Origin: Methanospirillaceae archaeon
GTDB lineage: Archaea; Halobacteriota; Methanomicrobia; Methanomicrobiales; Methanospirillaceae
DNA: 64,000 bases
Assembly: GCA_016926505.1 (NCBI GenBank)
Contig: JAFGOM010000097.1
Span: 62,001-126,000 of the forward strand
Direction: 5' to 3'
The translations under genes and the position numbers were made by a program. Under the pieces are notes generated by a model that saw nothing but the letters and a program-made list of their open reading frames with translations, was not told the origin of the DNA and made no database searches. Shown here one piece after another: positions 9,960 to 19,116 of this stretch; the first letter of the stretch is position 1, and each line of letters starts with the position of its first letter.

Positions 9960-11529
9960 ATTCCTTTATACCTGATAATGATGGCGGGCAACACCGCCGT
10001 ACAAGCAGAAGAACGCCAAGAACAACGGCCGAGATCGGAAGGCCGATGATAATCGGATCAACGTTCTGCCAGGGCATCGGAAGGACAGCATTTACGCCAA
10101 ATAACGCCTGTGAAATTCCAAGAACCGATGATTCCTTGACATGCACAAGAGCAGTCCAGAGGAACCAGGAGATAGCTCCTGAAAGCAGACTGAGTAACGC
10201 TGCAGTTGTCCAGGGTTTTTTGCTGTAGATTGCATAGAGGAATGCCGGGATAAATGATGCGGCACACAGCCCCATAAAAATGACCGTTGCCCGTGCAATG
10301 ATACTACCGGGGAGGAGATAGGCAACAATCGTGGAAATGATGATCATCACAATTGTCCCGACCTGTATCCCCCGCATTGAGGGATGGATGGTGGTATGGC
10401 GGGAGAAGAGATCATACCCGATGGTTGTTCCCATGGTATGGATCAGTGATGAGAGTGTTGACATCGCTGCTGCAAGCAGGGTCAGCATAAAGATGACAAC
10501 GAAAAAGTCAGGCATTGATGCATTGATATAGAGGGGAATAACAGAATCAACGTTCCCACCGGCGGCCTCCAGTGCCAGTTGTCCGCTCTGCTCCATGAAG
10601 TACACATTGGTGAGAGGACCAACGGTAAAGGCAACTCCAAGCATCATCAGGATAAACGGACCACCGACCATGATTGCCCGGCGAATTGATTTGTCGTCCT
10701 GAACCGTCATAAACCGGACAGCAAGCTGTGGCTGGGCCAGAACACCAATCCCGACACCAAGGACCATGGTTGTTATCATTGTAAGCCATATCGGGGAGAG
10801 GAATTCAGGCATGGAAGCCCAGCCGGTCATTCCTCCGGCTGCAAGTGCTGCCGGAACCATGGATGAGAGGTTATCAAGTGCGGTATTAGCCACGGTCACC
10901 CCGCCAAGCAGGGAGTAGGTGATGATGAGAAGAATAGCCATTCCCACAAACATGATGGCACCCTGGAAAGCATCGGTATACATCACCGCAATCAGTCCTC
11001 CAAACAGGACATATGCGGCTACAACGATCGCAAATGCAAGCAATGAGACATCATACGGAAGTTCCAGTGTTGCTTCGATAAACCGGGCACCACCAATCAG
11101 AACCGCTGCGGTATACAGCGGCATGGACACGATGATGATAAAACCACAAATCTTCTGCATGAATGGTGATTTAAAGCACTTGCCAAAGAGATCAGGGAAG
11201 GTAAAGGCACCCAGTTCCTGGCCGCGGCGACGGGTAGGCCGCCCGAATACAATAAATGCAATGAGGATACCGACACCGATACAAAAAACAGTCAGCCATA
11301 CAAGTCCCATTCCCAGCTGGGCAGAGATACCTCCAAATCCTACGATGGCCGAGGTACTGATAAAGGTGGCACCGTAACTGAGTGCGAGAATGACCGGATG
11401 GCTTTTTCTCCCCGCAAGCATGTAGTCCTCGCTTCCGGCGGTCTTTTTGTATCCATAGTAGCCAAGCGCTAACACGATTACCAGATAGACCAGGGTTACG
11501 ATGGCAAAAATACTGGTATCAACGGCCAT
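9958..11529 (-). CDS. Sodium:solute symporter, SSS family
   Basis: Inner-membrane secondary transporter of 523 residues with about 13 hydrophobic helices. The region near residues 30-60 (SEDYMLAGRKSHPVILALS, then STSAIVGFGG) is the family signature around TM1-TM2. It shares the LeuT-like fold and uses a sodium gradient. The substrate cannot be read from sequence; organic acids or osmolytes are common in this subfamily. The ATG at 11529 lies within the end of the small accessory gene (11-base overlap) and follows GGTGAT. A longer in-frame version would only read through that overlap. Confidence 0.93.
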   Translation of the reverse strand: MAVDTSIFAIVTLVYLVIVLALGYYGYKKTAGSEDYMLAGRKSHPVILALSYGATFISTSAIVGFGGISAQLGMGLVWLTVFCIGVGILIAFIVFGRPTRRRGQELGAFTFPDLFGKCFKSPFMQKICGFIIIVSMPLYTAAVLIGGARFIEATLELPYDVSLLAFAIVVAAYVLFGGLIAVMYTDAFQGAIMFVGMAILLIITYSLLGGVTVANTALDNLSSMVPAALAAGGMTGWASMPEFLSPIWLTMITTMVLGVGIGVLAQPQLAVRFMTVQDDKSIRRAIMVGGPFILMMLGVAFTVGPLTNVYFMEQSGQLALEAAGGNVDSVIPLYINASMPDFFVVIFMLTLLAAAMSTLSSLIHTMGTTIGYDLFSRHTTIHPSMRGIQVGTIVMIIISTIVAYLLPGSIIARATVIFMGLCAASFIPAFLYAIYSKKPWTTAALLSLLSGAISWFLWTALVHVKESSVLGISQALFGVNAVLPMPWQNVDPIIIGLPISAVVLGVLLLVRRCCPPSLSGIKE

Positions 11530-11644
11530 TATTATCACCATCATTTTGTGATCTACTGAATAATCCATACAGGACACAGACAATCGTCAGGCCTATCGCA
11601 AGAACATAGCCAACCCAGATTCCGGGATCTGTAATTCCAAACAT
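11519..11644 (-). CDS. Symporter small accessory protein, 41 residues
   Basis: Short gene directly upstream of, and overlapping, the symporter by 11 bases. It encodes one transmembrane helix (GIWVGYVLAIGLTIVCVLYG) preceded by MFGITDPG and followed by a polar tail rich in Asn, Asp and Arg. The start follows CGTGAGGT by 6 bases. Tiny one-helix proteins with this MFGIxDP(G/W)I start are a known companion of SSS transporters in archaea and anaerobic bacteria. A role in assembly or stability of the symporter is inferred from that pairing. Confidence 0.85.
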   Translation of the reverse strand: MFGITDPGIWVGYVLAIGLTIVCVLYGLFSRSQNDGDNNGR

Positions 11645-12073
11645 AAAATGAACCTCACGGTAATTCATTATGACCTTTCCATGGGAATCTCTGACTGTAT
11701 CAGAGGTTCCCTATCTAAAGTGGAAATAAAAGAAAAAACTCCCGGGCAACGCAAAGAAGGAAGAAATCGCCGTATTATGAATGCTCAGGAGGGGGGTCTT
11801 CATGAAATACCTATAGTGATGTACTGATCCTTTGTATTTAATGATTCCGGTTTTTCTTTCGGTCGCCAATCGATGATATTTCTCTTTAATCTCATAGATA
11901 AAACCGTATACAGACGATACGAGTACCGGTGAGAGAAGCCATACAGGTAATCATTCCATCCTCCCATGAAAGATGAACACAAAATCCAGTCTTTTGTAGT
12001 CATTCATCACGATAAGTACCATAAGGATCCTATGCAGGATAACCTCAGGAAACCAAAAAGAGGAAGAGAACCG
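11645..12073. other. Gene-free interval upstream of the symporter pair
   Basis: About 430 bases without a convincing gene. The part near 11,645-11,720 is AT-rich and probably contains the promoter of the symporter pair. The short minus-strand frame around 11,800-12,000 has no ribosome site and an unlikely composition, so it is not called. Confidence 0.6.
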
Positions 12074-12463
12074 TTACCTGATAGCAGTAACTGCCTCGTC
12101 CACGGAATCATACGAGGAGATAACCGTTAAGAACCCGGATAGTTCAAATACCTGTCTGACCGTTCCCGAAAGGGATGAAAGAGCACATCTTCCCTGAACC
12201 TTCTGTAATGCCTTTGCAATCTTGATAACTACCCTGAGTCCTGAACTGGAGATGTAGGGAACAAATGAGAAATCAATAACAATGCGATGCATCCCCTGGG
12301 ATATCCCTTCCATGATCGTTGCTTCCAGATCAGTCGAACTGTCATTATCAATCCGGCCCTCTGGTGCGAATATCCAGACATCACGATAGCATACAACATC
12401 AATGGGAAGCGTTTTTTCGGTAACTTCCTTACGGATAGAGTGGAAAAAAGCTGCATCATCCAT
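12074..12463 (-). CDS. STAS-domain anti-anti-sigma-type protein (second copy)
   Basis: Partner-switching antagonist of the SpoIIAA/RsbV type, with a longer N-terminus than usual (129 residues). The phosphorylatable serine region reads YISSSGLRVV. An upstream segment (IFAPEGRIDNDSS) matches the first strands of the fold. It is the last gene of a four-gene module. The ATG at 12463 follows GGTGAG by 5 bases; a GTG three codons upstream (12472) would overlap the kinase stop as GTGA and is also possible. Archaea lack sigma factors, so the target must be something else. Confidence 0.9.
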   Translation of the reverse strand: MDDAAFFHSIRKEVTEKTLPIDVVCYRDVWIFAPEGRIDNDSSTDLEATIMEGISQGMHRIVIDFSFVPYISSSGLRVVIKIAKALQKVQGRCALSSLSGTVRQVFELSGFLTVISSYDSVDEAVTAIR

Positions 12464-12468
12464 ATCTC

Positions 12469-12876
12469 TCACCGCCTTTTTACAAAGGTAATGATATTGG
12501 TATCCTCCTGCCGCCTGTAGGTAAATGAGTCCATCATCTCCCTAATCAGGTGAACCCCAAGCCCTCCGATAGGCCGGTCCTCAAGATCTCCTTTTGTATC
12601 GGGATCTGCAACCAATGTCGGATCAAATGCACGAGCCTTATCTGAAAGAATGAGGGTAACCTCCTCATCACTCACCAGGCAGCGAACCGCTATCCACCCG
12701 CTTCCCCGGTATCCATGCAGAAACGTATTTGTCAGAGCTTCCTCACAGGATAACTGAATCTGCTGGCTCGTATGTGATTCAATGAAGGCTGCCTCCAGTG
12801 CCTCTCGTACTGCGGTAACGACCGTTGCAACCAGTTCCTCGCCCCCGGAGAGTTCAGCCTCGTATACCTCTTTCAT
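12469..12876 (-). CDS. RsbW/SpoIIAB-like serine kinase (HATPase_c_2)
   Basis: Anti-sigma-type protein kinase that would phosphorylate the STAS partners. The compact GHKL fold shows the N box (EEALTNTFLHG), the D-box strand region ending in a conserved acidic residue, and the G box (GGLGVHLIREMMD). Length (135 residues) is normal for RsbW. ATG 12876 follows the upstream stop and has GGGAG 9 bases before it; the alternative ATG at 12885 overlaps the phosphatase stop region but sits directly on that ribosome site. The gene lies between the phosphatase and the second STAS gene. Confidence 0.9.
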   Translation of the reverse strand: MKEVYEAELSGGEELVATVVTAVREALEAAFIESHTSQQIQLSCEEALTNTFLHGYRGSGWIAVRCLVSDEEVTLILSDKARAFDPTLVADPDTKGDLEDRPIGGLGVHLIREMMDSFTYRRQEDTNIITFVKRR

Positions 12877-12877
12877 C

Positions 12878-14254
12878 TCAATCATCTCCCTTTGCCTTTA
12901 GTACCATAATGGTAATATCATCAAATTGTGGTTCATCTTTGCAAAATCCGGACATTTCCTCTTCTATCTGGCGGATAATCTGGTACGAGGTCATATCTCT
13001 GGATGCACTGACTACCGAGGTCAACCGCTCCAGACCGAACTGCTCTTCGTTCCTGTTAATTGCCTCAGTTACTCCATCGGTATAAAATACAACAATATCT
13101 CCGGGGTGCAGAGTCACCTCATCCTGTTCGTACCCGGTCCCGGTCATGACACCCAGAGCCATTCCGTTCTGGCGGAGATATTCAAACGAATCTGTCTTTC
13201 TCCGGTAAACCAGGGGAGGATTGTGACCCGCATTGGTATAAACCATCCGTTCTCCCATCCTGTCTAAAATACCGTAAAAGACGGTAACAAACATCCCTGA
13301 ATCAGACTCATTGGCGATGATATCATTGGCATCACGCAGGGTCTCAGCGGTTCCCGGATGCCACACGGCAGTAGATCTGACCGTTATCTTTGAGAGAGCC
13401 ATAAAGAGGGCTGCAGGTATACTTTTCCCGGAGACGTCTGCAATGATTAATCCGTGCTTCTGGTTTCCAAAGGGAATGATGTCATAAAAATCCCCACCTA
13501 TCTCCCAGGCCGGAAGGGAGAAAGTGGCAAGATCATACCCGGTTATCGGAGGGATATCTTTGGGGAGAAACTGCTGCTGGATCTCTTTTGCAATCTTTAA
13601 CTCTGCCCGTTTCCGATCCAGTTCACTTTTATACCGATCCCGTTCACCCCGGGTCCGGACCTCCTCGATCCGGTTCTCTGCAATCTTTGCAAAGATACCC
13701 ATCCCGAGGGCATTAAAGAATACAAGGGGACCGGCAACCTGTGAGACGATAGAAACTGCAGTATCCATGTCACTATTGATACACAGTACCAGTATCAGGT
13801 GGAAACATTCGAATAGTGCTGCAAAGAGCACTGCCCACCTGACACTGATCATCTGTCTCTTATGAAGCAGGTAGATAGCACCTCCGGCAAATCCTGAAAT
13901 GCTTGTAGCAATAGTACAGGGAATGGCGGTAAACCCACCGAGACTGAGCCGGTACACGGCACCGATGATACCGGCAACACCACCTACGACCGGACCGCAG
14001 GTAATTCCCGCAACGAGGGGTCCGAGATCCCTGATATTGACCGGGGCACCGAGAATAGCAAACCCTGACATGGTACCGTAGATTGAAAGGGCTCCAAAGA
14101 TGAGAATAAGGACACCATAATCGGTAACAGACCCTTTTCCTTCGTGAACGGTTATAAAAGCCTTCGTCCTCGTGATAAAATAGGCCACAACGATAATGAC
14201 ACAGAGCATCTCAAAGAGATGCAGCCATAGGTCTCCGGTCAGGATAGATGACAT
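12878..14254 (-). CDS. Membrane-anchored PP2C/SpoIIE-family phosphatase (RsbU-like)
   Basis: Likely input phosphatase of the partner-switching module (458 residues). The N-terminal 200 or so residues form about six hydrophobic helices resembling the LytS/YehU 5TM sensor region (GPLVAGITCGPVVGGVAG). A short coiled coil (about 205-235, with KIAKEIQQQFLP) leads into the PP2C SpoIIE domain with metal-binding aspartates in GGDFYDII and IADVSGKS and the C-terminal FYTDGVTEA. ATG 14254 was preferred to a TTG four codons upstream. It would dephosphorylate a phospho-STAS protein in response to an unknown membrane signal. Confidence 0.92.
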   Translation of the reverse strand: MSSILTGDLWLHLFEMLCVIIVVAYFITRTKAFITVHEGKGSVTDYGVLILIFGALSIYGTMSGFAILGAPVNIRDLGPLVAGITCGPVVGGVAGIIGAVYRLSLGGFTAIPCTIATSISGFAGGAIYLLHKRQMISVRWAVLFAALFECFHLILVLCINSDMDTAVSIVSQVAGPLVFFNALGMGIFAKIAENRIEEVRTRGERDRYKSELDRKRAELKIAKEIQQQFLPKDIPPITGYDLATFSLPAWEIGGDFYDIIPFGNQKHGLIIADVSGKSIPAALFMALSKITVRSTAVWHPGTAETLRDANDIIANESDSGMFVTVFYGILDRMGERMVYTNAGHNPPLVYRRKTDSFEYLRQNGMALGVMTGTGYEQDEVTLHPGDIVVFYTDGVTEAINRNEEQFGLERLTSVVSASRDMTSYQIIRQIEEEMSGFCKDEPQFDDITIMVLKAKGDD

Positions 14255-14272
14255 AATGGATCTCAAAAGAGA

Positions 14273-14602
14273 TCAGGCCTTGAGTGCTTCTTCAACGGTA
14301 TCACAGATAACAAAGATTCGTGTAAAACCGGCCAGATCAAAGACCTCATAAACAAAGGGCTTTAAATCACAAAGGATAAGTGAGCCTCCCGTATTCTTTA
14401 ACTGTTTTAATGCAGAGATAAAAACCCTCAACCCGGAACTGCTGATATACTCAACCTGGGAAAAGTTCACGACGATCTTCTTCTCCCCTGACTCAATAAT
14501 CTCCTTTATGGCATCAGAGACTTCAGACGAACCGGTTGTATCTATTCTGCCGGCAATGCGGACCACTACTGCCCCATCTTTCCCTTCCTTCTCTATTTTC
14601 AT
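14273..14602 (-). CDS. STAS-domain anti-anti-sigma-type protein (first copy)
   Basis: First gene of the module, 109 residues, a textbook SpoIIAA/RsbV fold. Strand 2 reads RIDTTGSSE and the switch serine region reads YISSSGLRVF. The start follows CAGGAGATAGT, a strong ribosome site. Together with the downstream phosphatase, kinase and second STAS protein it forms a complete phosphorylation switch. Which of the two STAS proteins meets the output partner is unknown. Confidence 0.93.
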   Translation of the reverse strand: MKIEKEGKDGAVVVRIAGRIDTTGSSEVSDAIKEIIESGEKKIVVNFSQVEYISSSGLRVFISALKQLKNTGGSLILCDLKPFVYEVFDLAGFTRIFVICDTVEEALKA

Positions 14603-14860
14603 ACTATCTCCTGGTGTACTATTGATTTATGATGATAATACCAGATATGATTGTGGGTAGAGATTTCTTCAGTCCCCGGATAAGCCAGACATACCGCTAA
14701 TCCAAAACCGCAGAGATCAGGATTTTTAAAAAAACACTAACCCGTATCAGGAAACAACAGGAGAAGAGCCACGTAATTCCCGGCATTGTGAAAGAGACCG
14801 GAGATTCATATCAGGTACCGGCTCCATACTTTTAACATGGTCCCCCTCGAATGTACCCGT

Positions 14861-15751
14861 ATGAAGATAATCGGCGTGCTGTTTACCTTCGCCCTCCTGG
14901 GCAGTCTGGTTAGCCAGGTTTCCGGATATATTATCCAGATTGACTGTCCATCTGAAATACAGCGGGGGATCCCGCTCGGGGTTACCGGGACAACAACATT
15001 TCCCCAGTCTGCATCATTTGACCTCGTTATATACCGGTCAGAACGGGTTGCCACAGAACTGGCACGGCAGACCATCATCACAACTCCCTCCCGGGAGTTC
15101 AAAGCGGTTTTTCCAACTACAGATATGGAACATGGTCAGCATAAAGTCGAGGTTGCAAAGGTTTCCTATAATAATCAGGCTTATGCCAACTCACAACTGG
15201 GAACAGCATCTGTTCTCTACAGGATATTTAAGGTAATAGACAGGTCTGATTCCCTGCATATTGCATCACCATCATCTCAACCCCTTGACCAGGCTCTGCT
15301 GGTATCAGGGTATATCAGTAATTATGGCAATAATGTCGTTGAGATTCGCGTTTTTGGACCTGACGCATCCTCCTACGGTCCTGAGTCAGCGATAACAAAT
15401 AAAGATCCCTTTACTGATAATGGATCCTTCTCGTTCCAGGTTCCTGTTTCTTCCCCGGGAGAATATTATGTATCACTCTCAGATGCCCGGGGGTTTGTGG
15501 CCGAGATACCATTCACCGTGACTGATTCAGCTAAAACAGTCTCACCCCTGCCTGTTGTCACACCAGTCGTTCCTGAAATAACTGCCCCTCTGAAACGGGA
15601 AGAAGAGAACCGTGTCACGATAAAGAGTCCGGATACACCATTCATTCCAAAAGATTCACCCCCATCTACACCAACCCCGGTATCACTACTCGTTCCTGCG
15701 ATAGCCATCGGGATGGGTGTACTCTCGCAGAGAGGAAAGAAGAAAAAATAA
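14861..15751 (+). CDS. Secreted, C-terminally anchored protein of unknown function
   Basis: A 296-residue exported protein. The ATG at 14861 gives a clean signal peptide (MKIIGVLFTFALLGSLV, cleavage near VSG); an in-frame ATG eight codons upstream gives a poorer one. Two beta-rich domains follow (about 20-120 and 130-225). A Pro/Thr-rich linker (about 228-270) then leads to a C-terminal hydrophobic segment ending in RGKKKK, the layout of archaeal surface proteins. Similar two-domain exported proteins are common in Methanomicrobiales. I do not recognise a function. Confidence 0.75.
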   Translation: MKIIGVLFTFALLGSLVSQVSGYIIQIDCPSEIQRGIPLGVTGTTTFPQSASFDLVIYRSERVATELARQTIITTPSREFKAVFPTTDMEHGQHKVEVAKVSYNNQAYANSQLGTASVLYRIFKVIDRSDSLHIASPSSQPLDQALLVSGYISNYGNNVVEIRVFGPDASSYGPESAITNKDPFTDNGSFSFQVPVSSPGEYYVSLSDARGFVAEIPFTVTDSAKTVSPLPVVTPVVPEITAPLKREEENRVTIKSPDTPFIPKDSPPSTPTPVSLLVPAIAIGMGVLSQRGKKKK

Positions 15752-15788
15752 AATGTGCATTCCCTAATCTTTAAAGGTAAAAACAGGA

Positions 15789-16742
15789 TCAGCTGACATG
15801 AATCCTGCATACCTGGCCGATGGTCTCCTCATAAGAGGGAAAACCGGGATCCACAAGCAGAAGGGGCCAGGCAGGAAGATCCACATCACCATACATATCA
15901 GGAATATACTGGGGAAGTTCTTCGCCATTCATTCGAAAAGCCAGGAGGTATCCGGTATTATCTGCGATTTTTTCGTAGGGTATCGTCACCTGATATCCAT
16001 CGATTGCAGTCAGAACCACATTCTGTATCTGTACATCCGGAGAAACAACCTCCTGTATAAGGGAATAAACAGGCAGACAGAAGAATTCCATATCCTGATA
16101 TGAAAAATCAATAGCGTCTTTTTCTTTGAGAATACCGGTTATTTCATCTGCAGTAAATTCCCGTGTCTTTTCCGGACCATCAATTATGAGTGTGTAGGAT
16201 CGATCCTCTGATGCAGTTATAGTATCAAGTGCTCCGATTGTCACCCTATCATCCAATAATTCCGGACCCATGAGAATAAGAGGCCAGGCAGGGACAGGAT
16301 CTCCGGATAGACCAAAAATTTCATCAGGCAGGGGTTTTTCATCTTTACCATACGCAACAAAATAGTCATCATTATGATAGAGAACCGCATACGGAATGGT
16401 TACCGTAACACCATCTTTTGCAGTCAGATGCACCATGTACGCAGCACCCAGCTCGTGATCTGAATCCACGAGTTTTAGCAGGCGCCAGAGAGGATAGCCA
16501 CGGTATATGCACTCGTGATAACTACGCTCGATAGTAAAATCTCCTGTTTTTTCATTTATCAGTTCAAACAGTTCTGTCTCCGTAAAAGAGAGCGTATCAT
16601 CAGGCCCGGCCAGGGTGATAATCCATTCATCACCGGCAACAGGAGAGACTCCCCAAAAAAATACCCAGAAAAGAAGACTGCTTAGAAGGACCAACCGAAT
16701 TTTCTGCACATATATCCCTGATGTCATCAGAGAGGATCTCAT
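15789..16742 (-). CDS. Exported protein with two molybdopterin-oxidoreductase-fold-like domains
   Basis: Signal peptide (hydrophobic core LVLLSSLLFWVFFWG) followed by two copies of one domain of about 140 residues. Each contains a phrase like YRGYPLWRLL / LPVYSLIQEV, then a strand with DGxxVTIPY and a late PAWPLxLxxP motif. This pattern resembles the sulfite-oxidase-type molybdopterin-binding fold in stand-alone secreted forms; cofactor binding is not shown. A TATA-like CTTATAAAT (16751-16760) lies only about 25-30 bases upstream of an in-frame ATG at 16727, so translation may begin there from a nearly leaderless mRNA. Confidence 0.65.
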   Translation of the reverse strand: MRSSLMTSGIYVQKIRLVLLSSLLFWVFFWGVSPVAGDEWIITLAGPDDTLSFTETELFELINEKTGDFTIERSYHECIYRGYPLWRLLKLVDSDHELGAAYMVHLTAKDGVTVTIPYAVLYHNDDYFVAYGKDEKPLPDEIFGLSGDPVPAWPLILMGPELLDDRVTIGALDTITASEDRSYTLIIDGPEKTREFTADEITGILKEKDAIDFSYQDMEFFCLPVYSLIQEVVSPDVQIQNVVLTAIDGYQVTIPYEKIADNTGYLLAFRMNGEELPQYIPDMYGDVDLPAWPLLLVDPGFPSYEETIGQVCRIHVS

Positions 16743-16829
16743 CTCTTTCTATTTATAAGAAACTGGCCGACTTATTCATTCATAAAGGATGGGAATTTTT
16801 GAATGGATTCCAATACAAAGTCTTGTATC

Positions 16830-17699
16830 TCACGAGAGAGAGATTCGGGAGAGATATTCCAGCAGATCATCCCGTATCTCTGCATCCCTGAGAGAGAAAT
16901 CAATAATCGCCTTGAGATAGCCGATTTTATCTCCGGTGTCATACCGTTTTCCAGAAAATGAGTATGCGTAAACCGGCTCAGAGGAACAGAGAGCCTTGAT
17001 TGCATCGGTCAGCTGGATCTCACCTCCGATACCCCTTCCGGTCTGTTTCAGGGAATCAAAGATTGCAGGAGTAAAAATATACCTCCCGATCGCTCCAATC
17101 GATGACGGTGCATCTGCCGGGTTCGGTTTTTCAATAATATCCAGAAGGCATGAGATGGTATCATCTATCTTTCTCCCGTTAATAATCCCATAACTGCTAA
17201 TCTTTTCAGAAGGAACCGTCTCAACTGCGATGACCGAGCTCTGATAGTGGCTATACACATCCATGAGCTGACGGGTACAGGGAGTATTGTGAATGATGAT
17301 ATCATCACCTAAAAGTACGGCAAATGGCTCATTTCCGACATGTTTCTCGCTGCGAAGGACGGCATCGCCAAGACCAAGCGGCTCCTTCTGGCGGACGTAA
17401 TGGATATCAGCGAGAGAAGATATCTCCTGGATCGTCTGCAATGCACGCTGATTCCCGGCATTTCTGAGATGCATCTCAAGTTCCGGCGAATCATCAAAAT
17501 AGTCCTCAATCGCACGCTTCCCCCTCCCGGTGATAAGGATGATATCCTCGATACCAGACCGGATTGCTTCCAGTACAACATACGAGATAATAGGCCGGTC
17601 TATTAAGGGAAGCATCTCTTTCGGCATCGCCTTTGTTGCCGGTAAAAACCGGGTTCCCAGACCGGCAACAGGAATAACTGCTTTTTTTACGGGAATCAC
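16830..17699 (-). CDS. galU: UTP-glucose-1-phosphate uridylyltransferase
   Basis: Makes UDP-glucose from UTP and glucose-1-phosphate. The nucleotidyltransferase signature GLGTRFLPATKAMPKEMLP is at the N-terminus. The region LGDAVLRSE followed by VLLGDD is the sugar-nucleotide binding core. Length (289 residues) is typical. The GTG at 17699 overlaps the ugd stop (GTGA) and is preferred to a TTG two codons upstream. It works with ugd just upstream to supply UDP-glucuronate, probably for surface glycans. Confidence 0.95.
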   Translation of the reverse strand: MIPVKKAVIPVAGLGTRFLPATKAMPKEMLPLIDRPIISYVVLEAIRSGIEDIILITGRGKRAIEDYFDDSPELEMHLRNAGNQRALQTIQEISSLADIHYVRQKEPLGLGDAVLRSEKHVGNEPFAVLLGDDIIIHNTPCTRQLMDVYSHYQSSVIAVETVPSEKISSYGIINGRKIDDTISCLLDIIEKPNPADAPSSIGAIGRYIFTPAIFDSLKQTGRGIGGEIQLTDAIKALCSSEPVYAYSFSGKRYDTGDKIGYLKAIIDFSLRDAEIRDDLLEYLSRISLS

Positions 17700-18967
17700 C
17701 AGCAAACCCCCTCGACACCGGGACCGGTCACCATGTGTCTTCCATCAATGATTATCTGCCGCCTCATAAGAGAAAATTCTTCTGAAAGCGTACAAAATTC
17801 CGGCCACTCTGTCATTATTAATGCACCATCGGCATGAGACAGGGCTGCTGCCGCTGTCCTGCAGTACTCGATATCAGGAAATACCTCGCTCATCGCTGTT
17901 GCAGCCATCGGATCATAGGCGGTAACATACGCACCGGCATCTTTGAGCAGCTGTATTGCAGGAATTGCACGTGACTCCCTGATATCATCGGTATTGTCCT
18001 TAAATGCAAGTCCGAGGACTGCGATCCTTTTGCCTGCCAGATCACCGCACCGCTCCTGTAAGAGCCGTATCATGCGACCCGGCTGATTTTCATTGACCGC
18101 AAGAACTGCCTTTAAGATGATGGGATCGACACCGGCAGCTGTCGCAAGATGTACCAGTGCCATGACATCCTTAGGAAAACAGGAACCCCCGAATCCTGCC
18201 CCGGCATTCAGGAAGAGCGGACCTATCCGGGAATCATGCCCGACCGCAGACATAACCTCATACACATCAAGTCCCAGTTGTTTGCAGATGTTGCCGATCT
18301 CATTTGAGAACGAAATTTTTGTTGCTAAAAATGCATTTGCTGTGTACTTGATCATCTCGGCAGCAGCAGGTGATGTCCTTATCTTCATAACATCAAATGA
18401 TTCATAGAGGGATGCCATGCGGCTGTAGGCATCATCACCATCAGCACCGAGTACTATCCTGTCCGGGTTGAGAAAATCGTGTACTGCACGGCCTTCACGG
18501 AGAAACTCAGGATTCATCCCAAAACCAATTTCTTCTTCTCTTTTCCCACTTGCAGCAAGGACTGCCGGTTTTACAATATTCTGAACGGTACCGGGGGGAA
18601 CGGTACTTTTTACCACAAGTACCTGGTATTTCCTGCTTTCCTGCATCCGTCTGCCGGCATCGGTTACAGCCTGCCTGATATACGAGAGATCTGCACTTCC
18701 ATCTGCTCCTTCCGGTGTACCTACACAGATATAGATGAGATCTGCATCGGGTATACTATCGTACGAATGACTTGCAGAGAGTGTCACCCCGACACAGTCA
18801 TTCAGGATCTCTAAAAGTCCCTCCTCGTAGATTGGCGGTTCTTTCCGGTTGATGGCTGCAACCTTCTTTGGATCACAGTCAATTATCGTCACTTCCGCGT
18901 TACGGGATGCAAAACATGCACCGGTAACCAGACCGACATATCCCCCTCCGATGACAGATACACGCAT
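17696..18967 (-). CDS. ugd: UDP-glucose 6-dehydrogenase
   Basis: Oxidises UDP-glucose to UDP-glucuronate with two NAD+. The Rossmann start VSVIGGGYVGLVTG is at the N-terminus. The central helix region carries the conserved E(F)LREG and NPEFLREG motifs, and the catalytic cysteine lies in GFGGSCFPKD. The C-terminal UDP-binding domain is complete. ATG 18967 was chosen: a TATA-like GTATAAGA is centred about 24 bases upstream, which predicts a leaderless transcript. An ATG three codons earlier (18976) is the alternative. Confidence 0.95.
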   Translation of the reverse strand: MRVSVIGGGYVGLVTGACFASRNAEVTIIDCDPKKVAAINRKEPPIYEEGLLEILNDCVGVTLSASHSYDSIPDADLIYICVGTPEGADGSADLSYIRQAVTDAGRRMQESRKYQVLVVKSTVPPGTVQNIVKPAVLAASGKREEEIGFGMNPEFLREGRAVHDFLNPDRIVLGADGDDAYSRMASLYESFDVMKIRTSPAAAEMIKYTANAFLATKISFSNEIGNICKQLGLDVYEVMSAVGHDSRIGPLFLNAGAGFGGSCFPKDVMALVHLATAAGVDPIILKAVLAVNENQPGRMIRLLQERCGDLAGKRIAVLGLAFKDNTDDIRESRAIPAIQLLKDAGAYVTAYDPMAATAMSEVFPDIEYCRTAAAALSHADGALIMTEWPEFCTLSEEFSLMRRQIIIDGRHMVTGPGVEGVCW

Positions 18968-18987
18968 GATATGCATCTATATCTGGT

Positions 18988-18995
18988 TCTTATAC
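18988..18995 (-). promoter_or_regulatory. TATA box of the ugd-galU operon
   Basis: The minus strand reads GTATAAGA inside GGGGTATAAGAACC. It is centred about 24 bases before the ATG at 18967, the normal archaeal distance from TATA box to transcription start, so ugd is probably translated from a leaderless or near-leaderless mRNA. Confidence 0.5.
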
Positions 18996-19116
18996 CCCTT
19001 ATTATCTTTCTTATGTCCGTGGACCCATTTATCCCGCCACAGGAGTGATGGATAAATGCAGTCGCGGTCCCGGTAATAAACAGGTTCGCCAGCGGGGAAC
19101 CAGAGGAATAACTATC

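Noticed and set aside
9537-10228. Plus-strand frames near the symporter gene's end
   Set aside because: They overlap the symporter or the decayed minus-strand remnant; their sequences read as noise, while the minus strand carries the protein-like signal.
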